The notes under the pieces were generated by a model. It saw only the letters and a list, made by a program, of their open reading frames with translations. It was not told the origin of the DNA and did not search any database. A DNA stretch of 6,023 nt from JAZDMK01 sp043800975 (GTDB taxonomy: Bacteria; Bacteroidota; Bacteroidia; Bacteroidales; JAHJDW01). Below, piece by piece: positions 1 through 5,389 of the stretch; the first letter of the stretch is position 1, and every line of letters starts with the position of its first letter. The position numbers were made by a program, and so were the translations under genes. Location of the stretch: NCBI GenBank assembly GCA_043800975.1, contig JAZDMK010000204.1:1-6023 (forward strand), read 5' to 3'.

Positions 1-43
1 AATGGAATGCCAAAATTAAAATGAATCTTTCTGTTTTCCAAAA

Positions 44-952
44 TTATTTACAATATTCTTTTAAAAACTTTTTAGCATCAGGGTCACCTAACACGATGGC
101 CATTTGAATATCAGTACATCCCTGCTCCATACTTCCTGAACGATAATACGAAACACCACGATTATAATAAGCATCCGCAGAGGTTGGGTCTATTAAAACC
201 ACCTGGTTGAAATCATCGATGGCTTTTTGGTAATCCCCTGCATCAAAATACAAACTTCCACGATTAAAAAACGCATCTTGGTCTTTTGGATATTTTTTAA
301 CAAGTAAGCTATAATCATTGATGGCTGACTTCGCGTCTCCTGTTTCATCGAAGTCAGAAGCACGGTTAAACAGAGCCTCCTGATGATCAGGATTTATTTG
401 AATGCATTGTGTATACACATTAATTGCTTTAGCGGGCTGCCCCATCTTATCATACAAAACGCCCAGATTGAAAAAGGCCGAATCATTTTTTGGATTAATT
501 TGGGTGATTTCGGAGAAGTCGGCGATAGCCTGATCATAAAATGTTAATGCATCATAAATAATTCCGCGGGCAAATAAATATTTTTCATTTTTCTGTAAAG
601 AAATAGCCTTTGTTAAATCAGCAAGTGCAGATTTAACTTCGCCGATAGATGCAAAAGTGACACCTCTGAAATAATAGGCATCTGCATTCAAAGAATCAAT
701 TTTCAGGAGCTTGTCGAAATCCTGAAATGCTCCTGCATACAGACCAAGCTCCAACTGAACCTGACCTCTTAGAAAATAAGCCTCTTTCAATGAAGGATCC
801 GCTTTAAGCGAAGAGTCAAGCACAAGCAATGCATCGGGAAGCATTTGTTTTTTATAAAACGCTTCACCTGAACGCAATTGCCTGACAGCATCCTGAGCAT
901 GCAAAGACGTAATGAAAAAGAGAAAAAAGAAAAGGATCAGATTTTTTTTCAT
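44..952 (-). CDS. Secreted TPR-repeat protein, 302 aa
   Basis: This gene encodes an exported protein made almost entirely of tetratricopeptide repeats, so it probably acts as a periplasmic or envelope-associated protein-binding scaffold; no enzymatic domain is visible. Residues 1-19 form a Sec signal peptide (MKKN, a phenylalanine/leucine-rich core, then LHA before Q20). About eight TPR units of 33-34 residues follow from residue 23 to 291, with the usual G/A-Y/F pattern and DP or NP turns (for example AYYNRG, AFFNRG, INP, IDP). The last unit ends in a cap with Cys279 (GCTDI) and Cys301 (EYCK), which recurs in the TPR gene upstream. It starts 33 bp after the stop of that gene, so the two are probably co-transcribed; a weak AATATTTG -7-like sequence lies in the gap. 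No convincing terminator is visible in the 43 bases left in the window. TPR assignment is secure; the binding partner is unknown. Confidence 0.9.
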   Translation of the reverse strand: MKKNLILFFFLFFITSLHAQDAVRQLRSGEAFYKKQMLPDALLVLDSSLKADPSLKEAYFLRGQVQLELGLYAGAFQDFDKLLKIDSLNADAYYFRGVTFASIGEVKSALADLTKAISLQKNEKYLFARGIIYDALTFYDQAIADFSEITQINPKNDSAFFNLGVLYDKMGQPAKAINVYTQCIQINPDHQEALFNRASDFDETGDAKSAINDYSLLVKKYPKDQDAFFNRGSLYFDAGDYQKAIDDFNQVVLIDPTSADAYYNRGVSYYRSGSMEQGCTDIQMAIVLGDPDAKKFLKEYCK

Positions 953-985
953 CTGTTATAGAATCAAATATTTTTCAAATTTACA

Positions 986-1498
986 TTAATCAGGGCAATC
1001 GGACAAATAATCGTAAGCATTCTCATCTCCCAGTTCGATAGCTTTGTATAAATCATTGCAACCCTCTTTTAATTTTCCTGATTTCTTTTTTGCAATACCT
1101 CTGTAACAATATGCATCTGCTGCGTATGCCTGAAGTTCAATGACCTTATCAAAATCCTTTATCGCTAAATCGAAATTATCTTGTTTAAGATACGCGTATC
1201 CACGGCCAAAGTATGCATCTGAAAAAGAAGGTGTAATTTCTAAAGCTTTCGTAAAATCAACAATTGCAAGGCTGTAATTTTTCATATCGTTGAGTAACCA
1301 GCCCCTCTTCTGATATGCCTCAGCGTAATTTTCGCTACGGTTTATCACAAAGTTGTATTTTTCCATGGCTTCTTTCAGTTTTCCGTCAGAATGCAATTGT
1401 TGCCCTTCATCCAGAATCTGAACCAGCGATTGGGAAAATAGCGGGTATGAAAAAATCAGAAGTGTAAAAGATAATATGAAAGCAAAGCCTTTATGCAT
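986..1498 (-). CDS. Small secreted TPR-repeat protein, 170 aa
   Basis: The product is a short exported TPR protein, likely a periplasmic scaffold. The frame is open up to an ATG at 1630, but the first 44 codons of that long version look like untranslated DNA. Starting at the ATG at 1496-1498 (MHKGFAFILS) gives a clean signal peptide ending near FSQ at residue 23; an ATG two codons upstream (1504) is an alternative. A TATCTTTA promoter-like box at 1521-1528 sits just upstream of this start, which agrees with the shorter form. About four TPR units follow (roughly residues 26-158; motifs AYQKRG, AYFGRG, AYCYRG). The C-terminus has the same cap as the neighbouring 302-aa protein, with Cys147 (GCNDL) and Cys168 (DCPD). 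The gene is upstream of that protein on the same strand, and the two are probably diverged paralogues in one operon. The exact partner and role are unknown. Confidence 0.85.
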   Translation of the reverse strand: MHKGFAFILSFTLLIFSYPLFSQSLVQILDEGQQLHSDGKLKEAMEKYNFVINRSENYAEAYQKRGWLLNDMKNYSLAIVDFTKALEITPSFSDAYFGRGYAYLKQDNFDLAIKDFDKVIELQAYAADAYCYRGIAKKKSGKLKEGCNDLYKAIELGDENAYDYLSDCPD

Positions 1499-1505
1499 AA
1501 ACATT

Positions 1506-1528
1506 CTCAGGATCTGAGAGTAAAGATA
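1506..1528 (-). promoter_or_regulatory. Candidate promoter and leader hairpin of the 170-aa TPR gene
   Basis: On the minus strand TATCTTTA (1521-1528) matches the Bacteroidota -7 consensus TAnnTTTG at all but the last base. No clear TTTG -33 element is found about 20 bases upstream. Between this box and the chosen start there is a small inverted repeat, CTCAG-GAT-CTGAG (1506-1518), which would lie at the beginning of the leader. This is a weak call that mainly supports the start at 1498. Confidence 0.35.
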
Positions 1529-1720
1529 TAAAATTTTTATTGTGTTAAAACGAAACCTTGAAAGCTCAATATTTACACACATTATAAGACTTAATGAGCC
1601 CGAAAATCTTTTTAATGAAAGCGGCTTCACTTTTTCACTTATAAAACACTGTTATATTGTCCTTTAGTGCAGTTATCAACAAATTTATTTGAAGTAAATT
1701 GAAGGAAAAAGGATATTGTT

Positions 1721-1752
1721 TTGGTTTATTCAAAAAATATTCTTTAGTTTTG
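1721..1752 (+). promoter_or_regulatory. Bacteroidota-type promoter of the lipoprotein gene
   Basis: TAGTTTTG at 1745-1752 is an exact match to the TAnnTTTG -7 element used by the primary sigma factor of Bacteroidota. TTG at 1721-1723 provides a -33 element with a spacer of 21 bases. The predicted transcript would start about 5 bases downstream and have a leader of roughly 20-25 bases before the ATG at 1781, with an A-rich GGAAGAAAC stretch in place of a strong Shine-Dalgarno sequence. Confidence 0.75.
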
Positions 1753-1780
1753 CAGCATTAATTTAAAAACTGGAAGAAAC

Positions 1781-2194
1781 ATGAAAAAAATTCTGAAATC
1801 TTTAACAGTGTTAGTAATTGCAGCTGTTGCATTTGCTTCCTGTGGCTCATCAAGCTCACCTAAAGCTACTGCTGAAAAATTCCTCAACCACATTCAGAAA
1901 AAGGAATATGCTGAAGCAAAAAAACTGGCTACTAAAGAAAGCGAAGCTACTATCGACATGATGGCAAGTTTTGGTTCAATGGGTGGCGAACAGAAAGAAG
2001 CTAAGATCGAAATGAAAGACGAAAAGATCGATGGCGACAAAGCTACAGTTAACTATGTAGAAAACGGCGAAAACAAAACCCTCAGTCTCGTTAAAGTTGA
2101 CGGCGATTGGAAAGTTGACATGAAGAAGGAAACTCCTCCGGTCAATGACACTCCTGCTGACACTACTGCATCTGCTGACACTACAAAGAAGTAA
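1781..2194 (+). CDS. Small DUF4878-like lipoprotein, 137 aa
   Basis: This encodes a small lipoprotein resembling the DUF4878 (NTF2/lumazine-binding-like fold) proteins common in Bacteroidota, whose function is unknown. Residues 1-20 are a lipoprotein signal peptide (MKKILKSLTV, hydrophobic core, FAS) followed by the lipidated Cys21. The mature part begins GSSSSPKATAEKFLNHIQKK, an N-terminal helix with a KEYAEAKKLAT continuation. Beta-rich segments follow, including KATVNYVENGENKTLSLVKV and DGDWKVDM, the typical ending of this fold. The C-terminal tail (about 117-137) is low complexity, with repeated D-T-T and A-D-T units. There are no acidic residues directly after the lipid Cys, so there is no obvious surface-export signal and a periplasm-facing location is inferred. 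The gene stands alone between a good promoter and a good terminator. Family assignment is from the overall pattern and is less certain than the lipoprotein call. Confidence 0.85.
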   Translation: MKKILKSLTVLVIAAVAFASCGSSSSPKATAEKFLNHIQKKEYAEAKKLATKESEATIDMMASFGSMGGEQKEAKIEMKDEKIDGDKATVNYVENGENKTLSLVKVDGDWKVDMKKETPPVNDTPADTTASADTTKK

Positions 2195-2232
2195 TTTCAA
2201 CACTCAGTTTATCTGAGATTGTAGAAAAATTG

Positions 2233-2264
2233 AACCTGTCTTTTTTAAAGGCAGGTTTTTTTTT
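2233..2264 (+). terminator. Rho-independent terminator after the lipoprotein gene
   Basis: An inverted repeat, AACCTGTC (2233-2240) with GGCAGGTT (2250-2257), has one G-T wobble and a 9-base loop. It is followed directly by a run of nine T (2256-2264, overlapping the stem end). It lies 38 bases after the stop codon and before the next promoter, so it separates the lipoprotein gene from the amidase-like gene. Confidence 0.85.
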
Positions 2265-2293
2265 GCATTTCGTTTTCCTTTGCAGGAATGTTT

Positions 2294-2301
2294 TACTTTT
2301 G
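2294..2301 (+). promoter_or_regulatory. -7 promoter element of the YiiX-like gene
   Basis: TACTTTTG is an exact TAnnTTTG match. The ATG is only 17 bases downstream, so the leader should be about 10-13 bases, with no Shine-Dalgarno sequence but an A-rich stretch. A -33 TTTG at the usual distance is not evident: the nearest copies (2262-2265 and 2279-2282) give spacers of 28 and 11 bases. Confidence 0.6.
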
Positions 2302-2318
2302 CACGATATTAAAACACT

Positions 2319-2993
2319 ATGGCTATCCGTTATAAAAAAATTCTGATTTACACGCTGATTTCATTATTGGTGTTACTTGTATCTGTTGTTACCTTCTGGT
2401 TCGTATACAATGCCAATGCCGATCAGCAGCAGCGCGTTTCGCCGCCCTACCGTATGAACGAAAAGGATGTTGCATTGTTGCAGGATGGCGATATTATTCT
2501 ACGCAGGGGCTATGGGCTGGTCAGTGACATGATTGGTGAAACACTCAGCGAAAAGTATGATGTTTCACACGTTGCAATCATTCGCAAAGAAGCTGACACA
2601 TTTAAAGTTATCCAGACTATATCAAGCAGTATATCTGACTTTGATGGCATGCAATGCCAGAGCCTGCAAAGTTTTGTTCACGACAGCAAAATAAATTCTG
2701 TTGTCGTAGTCCGTTATAAACACAAAAACTCTACTAAAGACAATTCTTATATCAGTAATAGTGCACAAGCTTACCTTGATCGCAAAGTACCCTTTGACGA
2801 ATCTTTCGATTTAAAAGACACCACTACGCTGTTCTGTTCCGAATTGGTATACCGTGTCATTCTTAAAGAATACAAGGATGACATTTTTGATAAAATTGAT
2901 AAAGGAAGTGTGAACAAACTGGGTTTTGTACCCTTTTTCGATACATCACGCTTCGATGTAATTCTGAATCACCAGTTAAAGAAAAAGAAATAA
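2319..2993 (+). CDS. Membrane-anchored YiiX/YebB-like permuted papain-fold amidase/peptidase, 224 aa
   Basis: The protein resembles the YiiX/YebB-like branch of the NlpC/P60 superfamily, circularly permuted papain-fold enzymes in which the catalytic His precedes the Cys. Residues 8-30 form one transmembrane helix or uncleaved signal anchor, with basic residues before it, so the catalytic domain should face the periplasm. The domain starts with LLQDGDIILRRG (about 53-64), the usual GDI(I/V) opening. It continues with YDVSHVAIIRK, where His84 is the probable catalytic base, and FCSELVYRV, where Cys173 is the probable nucleophile and Glu175 is conserved. The segment PFDESFDLKD (158-167) before the Cys is also typical. 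Length is normal for the family. Substrates are not established for most members; cleavage of peptidoglycan peptides or of lipid or amide bonds are all possible. The gene has its own promoter and ends 4 bp from a convergent gene. Confidence 0.8.
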   Translation: MAIRYKKILIYTLISLLVLLVSVVTFWFVYNANADQQQRVSPPYRMNEKDVALLQDGDIILRRGYGLVSDMIGETLSEKYDVSHVAIIRKEADTFKVIQTISSSISDFDGMQCQSLQSFVHDSKINSVVVVRYKHKNSTKDNSYISNSAQAYLDRKVPFDESFDLKDTTTLFCSELVYRVILKEYKDDIFDKIDKGSVNKLGFVPFFDTSRFDVILNHQLKKKK

Positions 2994-3006
2994 GAGATTA
3001 TTTTTT
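2985..3006. terminator. Possible bidirectional AT-rich terminator between convergent genes
   Basis: AAGAAATAA (2985-2993) and TTATTTTTT (2998-3006) can pair, with one G-T wobble, around the 4-base gap GAGA. Both stop codons lie inside the arms. The stem is almost purely A/T, so its strength is doubtful, but it is the only structure available to end either transcript between these convergent genes. Confidence 0.3.
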
Positions 3007-3417
3007 CAACTTCAGATTTACATTCCCCTGGTTTATCGTCCAGCAGGTAGAGTCACAATACGTAGATTTTGTAGCTTTCACATCATCACCATCCACCGCA
3101 ATAATATTGTCAGTCCCTTTTTTGTAGTGTGCAGTAATCGTATAAAAGTAACCAACCGGAAGATCTACCGAATAAAAGCTCGCATCTGCTGTATCCTTTA
3201 AATAAATGAAATGATCCGCCATATCACCGACATAGATTGTAAGAGGAACGTACGAGTTCTCATTGTTGATCGTAACTTTAACATTCATTGTTCCTTCGAA
3301 AGGCTGTGCGGTAATGCAGTCAGAATAATCGGGACTGTCACATACATCTTCTGATTCGCTGCTTGTGCATGAAACAAAAAAAACAAATCCGAGTAATAGA
3401 TAAAATATATTTTTCAT
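2998..3417 (-). CDS. Small cysteine-containing lipoprotein of unknown function, 139 aa
   Basis: I do not recognise a named family. The frame is open to an ATG at 3450, but the ATG at 3415-3417 (MKNIFYLLLGFVFFVSC) gives a perfect lipoprotein signal with lipidated Cys17, so I use it. This start lies one base after the TGA of the upstream ankyrin gene (TGA-A-ATG), an arrangement that favours translational coupling. The mature protein begins CTSSESEDVC; the acidic cluster right after the lipid Cys resembles the lipoprotein export signal that sends Bacteroidota lipoproteins to the cell surface. The body is beta-rich (MNVKVTI, VPLTIYVGD, SFYSVDLPVG, FYTITAHYKK, VNLKLKK), suggesting a small beta-sandwich. 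Four further cysteines, Cys26, Cys34, Cys121 and Cys125, could make disulfides joining the N- and C-terminal ends. It probably works with the ankyrin/beta-barrel protein encoded just before it. Confidence 0.8.
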   Translation of the reverse strand: MKNIFYLLLGFVFFVSCTSSESEDVCDSPDYSDCITAQPFEGTMNVKVTINNENSYVPLTIYVGDMADHFIYLKDTADASFYSVDLPVGYFYTITAHYKKGTDNIIAVDGDDVKATKSTYCDSTCWTINQGNVNLKLKK

Positions 3418-3418
3418 T

Positions 3419-4795
3419 TCAAAGCCAGCGGATTTTCTTGGGTTGAACATAGTTGAAAAGTAGGAAGCTGCATGCTTTCAAACTGATAAAAAAACGGTGA
3501 GGAGGCATATTGTATATATTTCTGTCAGCAAATTCATATCCGATCTGAAAAACCCCATCGTAGAAATCATACATAAATCCCGCAGTAGGATAAATCTTCA
3601 TGACAGGATCAGGCCTGACTTTGACAGCTTTGTATTTACCCCCTGTATACAAAAAACCTGCGCCTGCAAATATGCCCCAGCCTGGTTCGTAATCATTCGG
3701 ACGAAAATAAAAATTCTTCACCAGTGTAGCGGTCCATTCATGTCGTGATTCTCTGTATTGATACAGATATCCGCCTGTATCTGTTACCAGCTGCCTGTTT
3801 CGCCATGGTCGCAGATAATACGAAAAATCAAGTGCCGTTCTGTAATTCATTTCGATAAAGCCGACACCCAATCCGTACATAAAATCCTTGTTATTCATCT
3901 TAAATGACAATGGCATTATGGTAAGGGTTGAAATCAGTGGTTTCCAACCGCCCTTCAGGTTATGTTTTCTGAACATATTCGCTGCCGACAAATGATTTTC
4001 AAGCAAAGCAACACGAATAGGATTCATTTTAGGAAAGCCTTTCAGAGACCATTTATTTTCAGTTGAAATTAGATAATCTACAACAGGCTTTTTCCCATCA
4101 ATGGCTGCCGCCGTCAATGCATTATATCCGTCCTTGGCAATATGCGTGACCCGCGCATTCTTTTTCTGAAGAAGTTTCATGATATCAACATAACCTTGCT
4201 GAGCAGCCAAAATAAAAGGAGTAACACCTTCTTTGTCCTGAAGATTGGGGTTCGCATCTTTATTCAGCAATAGACTTACTATATCAGGGAATCCAAAATA
4301 TGCTGCAGCATGCAATGCCGAAGAGCTGTCATTTGTTCGGGCATTGACATCAGCATCATAATACAAAAGCAAATCAGACATGATAGTCAGGCCATATCCA
4401 CAGGCAAACATAAGCGGAGTAACGCCGTCTTTATCTTTTGTATCAACTTGTGCACCTTCACGAATCAGATGCTCGGCACACTCAATCTGATTATTTTTAG
4501 CGGCGATACTCAATGCAGTGCAACTATCATTGGCCCTGATCTCGAGATCTGCATTGTTAAAAACAAGAATTTTAACAATATCAATGTATCCGTATTGTGA
4601 AGCATACATTAATGCTGTTACACCTTCTGCAGTAGCAACATTGATATCAGCACCTTTTGATAAAGCAAATACAACTCCCTTGTCATCGCCTGCTGCAGCA
4701 GATTCCAAGAGGCTCTCATCGTACGACTGCGCCATTGTATTTGCAGTAAAGACTGTAAATAAAATTAACAAAAGCGATTTTAGGTTTAGTGGCAT
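3419..4795 (-). CDS. Exported ankyrin-repeat protein with C-terminal beta-barrel-like region, 458 aa
   Basis: Residues 1-22 are a Sec signal peptide (MPLNLKSLLL, then NTMA before Q23). Residues 27 to about 250 hold six to seven ankyrin repeats of 33 residues, with a further degenerate one near 257-282. The hallmark G-x-T-x-L-x-x-A pattern is clear (GVTALMYAS, GVTPLMFAC, SSALHAAAY, GVTPFILAA, YNALTAAAI). Residues about 285-458 are different: short alternating polar/hydrophobic segments rich in Tyr, Phe and Gly (MYGLGVGFIEMNY, ALDFSYYLRPW, EWTATLVKNFYF, GWGIFAGAGFLYTGG, IYPTAGFMYDF, GVFQIGYEFADR, RFFISLKACSFLLF). This looks like an outer-membrane barrel of about eight strands. The inferred layout is a periplasmic ankyrin solenoid anchored to the outer membrane by a small barrel. 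It precedes and is probably coupled to the small lipoprotein gene. Ankyrin and export calls are strong; the barrel is inference from strand pattern. No clear promoter is seen upstream. Confidence 0.85.
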   Translation of the reverse strand: MPLNLKSLLLILFTVFTANTMAQSYDESLLESAAAGDDKGVVFALSKGADINVATAEGVTALMYASQYGYIDIVKILVFNNADLEIRANDSCTALSIAAKNNQIECAEHLIREGAQVDTKDKDGVTPLMFACGYGLTIMSDLLLYYDADVNARTNDSSSALHAAAYFGFPDIVSLLLNKDANPNLQDKEGVTPFILAAQQGYVDIMKLLQKKNARVTHIAKDGYNALTAAAIDGKKPVVDYLISTENKWSLKGFPKMNPIRVALLENHLSAANMFRKHNLKGGWKPLISTLTIMPLSFKMNNKDFMYGLGVGFIEMNYRTALDFSYYLRPWRNRQLVTDTGGYLYQYRESRHEWTATLVKNFYFRPNDYEPGWGIFAGAGFLYTGGKYKAVKVRPDPVMKIYPTAGFMYDFYDGVFQIGYEFADRNIYNMPPHRFFISLKACSFLLFNYVQPKKIRWL

Positions 4796-4872
4796 ATGAA
4801 TTCGAAATTCGATTTAAAATTACAAAAAAAAGAATTTGCTTTGCGGCTTTTCTTTTGTTTTGATTTTTAATG

Positions 4873-4945
4873 AAAGGAATCGACTAATCTTTTTTATTCC
4901 CATACTTCAGTCCGAAAATAAATTTTCGACTTCGCCCGAAAATAA
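4873..4945 (+). repeat. 73-bp direct repeat, copy 1
   Basis: This stretch matches 5001-5073 at 71 of 73 positions; the differences are C4901 versus T5029 and A4939 versus G5067. It contains the perfect inverted repeat CGAAAAT-AA-ATTTTCG and a TTTTTTATTCC tract. Unlike copy 2 it is not followed by the matching A-tract and terminator hairpin, so it is the orphan left half of the element that follows. Confidence 0.95.
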
Positions 4946-4959
4946 GCTAATGCTTTAGC
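4946..4959 (+). repeat. Small inverted repeat between the 73-bp copies
   Basis: GCTAA (4946-4950) and TTAGC (4955-4959) form a 5-bp stem with the loop TGCT. It joins the end of repeat copy 1 to the GGATTA-type hairpin of the tRNA-Pro element. No function can be assigned. Confidence 0.6.
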
Positions 4960-5000
4960 GGATTACCTTCGGTGATCATGAATGGGGGGAGAGACAAAAC

Positions 5001-5073
5001 AAAGGAATCGACTAATCTTTTTTATTCCTATACTTCAGTCCGAAAATAAATTTTCGACTTCGCCCGGAAATAA
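5001..5073 (+). repeat. 73-bp direct repeat, copy 2
   Basis: This is the second copy of the repeat at 4873-4945, offset by exactly 128 bases with two mismatches. It overlaps the left half and core of element A. The A-to-G change at 5067 creates the GG that pairs with CC at the end of the T-tract in element A, so this copy fits its palindrome better than copy 1 would. Confidence 0.95.
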
Positions 5074-5094
5074 AAAAAGCCTCTGATAGAGGCT
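5072..5094 (-). terminator. Terminator of tRNA-Pro
   Basis: On the minus strand a perfect 7-bp stem (AGCCTCT/AGAGGCT, 5078-5084 with 5088-5094) with a 3-base loop is followed by a T-tract, the complement of the A-run at 5072-5078. It begins 16 bases after the tRNA 3' end. It is a good rho-independent terminator and part of element A. Confidence 0.85.
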
Positions 5095-5110
5095 GATTCC
5101 TTTTGTTTTG

Positions 5111-5185
5111 TCGGGGTGGCAGGATTCGAACCTGCGACCTCCTGCTCCCAAAGCAGGCGCGATAACCGGACTACGCTACACCCCG
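5111..5185 (-). tRNA. tRNA-Pro (anticodon UGG)
   Basis: The 75-base minus-strand sequence folds into a complete cloverleaf. The acceptor stem is CGGGGTG with CACCCCG, with discriminator A at 5111. The D-arm begins GCGTAG and closes with CGC. The anticodon stem is CCTGC/GCAGG with loop TTTGGGA, so the anticodon is TGG (plus-strand positions 5148-5150). The T-arm is GCAGG-TTCGAAT-CCTGC. The CCA end is not encoded and must be added by a nucleotidyltransferase. The gene has its own -7 promoter box 10 bases upstream and a terminator downstream. Confidence 0.97.
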
Positions 5186-5195
5186 TAAAGGAGTG

Positions 5196-5222
5196 CAAAT
5201 ATAGAAATTTTTTCATGCCAAA
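5196..5222 (-). promoter_or_regulatory. Promoter of tRNA-Pro
   Basis: On the minus strand TATATTTG (5196-5203) is an exact TAnnTTTG -7 element ending 10 bases before the tRNA. TTTG at 5219-5222 is a possible -33 element, but the spacer of 15 bases is shorter than usual. The leader would be only a few bases long. Confidence 0.65.
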
Positions 5223-5317
5223 GACATAATATTGTTCTAATACTGCATTTACTTTAATTTTTTTCTGGATTAGCTACGCTGATCCCAAGGTGGGGAGCCT
5301 TGCAACCTTCAATAAAC

Positions 5318-5337
5318 AATTGCTTCGCAATTTTTTT
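5318..5337 (+). terminator. Plus-strand terminator-like hairpin in element B
   Basis: AATTGC (5318-5323) and GCAATT (5327-5332) form a 6-bp stem with a 3-base loop, followed by T to 5337. It faces away from the tRNA-Ser terminator and sits at the mirror position in the palindrome, as if it were the inverted counterpart of that terminator with a different stem sequence. No plus-strand gene that would use it is visible upstream. Confidence 0.45.
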
Positions 5338-5389
5338 ATTTCTCATCCGACCTTACAAAAGCAAGCTTTTGACGGTCTTCTGAGAAATA

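Larger units (their letters stand above)
4796..5110. other. Non-coding region between the ankyrin gene and tRNA-Pro
   Basis: No credible protein gene is found in these 315 bases. From the ankyrin-gene side it contains an AT-rich leader (4796-4872) in which only weak promoter candidates are visible, such as TAATTTTA on the minus strand. A 73-bp repeat copy follows (4873-4945), then the composite palindromic element that runs up to the 3' end of tRNA-Pro (4960-5112). The latter two are described separately. Confidence 0.7.
4960..5112 (-). repeat. Composite palindromic element A, abutting tRNA-Pro
   Basis: Read along the plus strand it contains, in order: a hairpin GATTACC-TTC-GGTGATC (4961-4977, one wobble); a G6 run (4984-4989); arm 1, GACAAAACAAAGGAATC (4993-5009); a T-tract TTTTTTATTCC (5018-5028); the core palindrome CGAAAAT-AA-ATTTTCG (5041-5056); an A-tract GGAAATAAAAAAA (5066-5078), pairing with the T-tract apart from one extra base; a terminator hairpin (5078-5094); and arm 2 (5095-5112), the reverse complement of arm 1 apart from one extra A. 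Arm 2 is the 3' trailer of tRNA-Pro plus its last two bases. The element therefore looks like an inverted duplication of trailer and T-tract around a palindrome. A second element with the same plan follows tRNA-Ser. Its orientation is given relative to the tRNA; whether it is mobile is unknown. Confidence 0.75.

Noticed and set aside
1631..1780. Riboswitch or small RNA in the region before the lipoprotein gene
   Set aside because: Apart from the promoter, only AT-rich sequence without convincing stems is seen.
1976..2203. 75-residue minus-strand frame opposite the lipoprotein gene
   Set aside because: It lies entirely antisense to a well-supported gene and its terminal region, with no promoter and no recognisable protein features.
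3497..4799. Three plus-strand frames (3497-3748, 4310-4600, 4518-4799) opposite the ankyrin gene
   Set aside because: All are antisense to the repeat-containing gene, overlap each other in part, and have compositions unlike real proteins, with no start signals.
4796..4872. Promoter for the ankyrin gene
   Set aside because: The best minus-strand candidate (TAATTTTA) misses the final G and has no TTTG at the right distance, so I do not list it as a feature.
4873..5073. CRISPR array
   Set aside because: There are only two repeat copies, 73 bp each with a 55-bp spacer that itself contains hairpins, and no cas genes; the sizes do not fit.
5028..5216. 62-residue reading frame on the minus strand through the tRNA-Pro gene
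   Set aside because: It reads through the whole tRNA and its terminator; the GSNPATP segment is the translated T-arm. This is a well-known type of spurious protein call.
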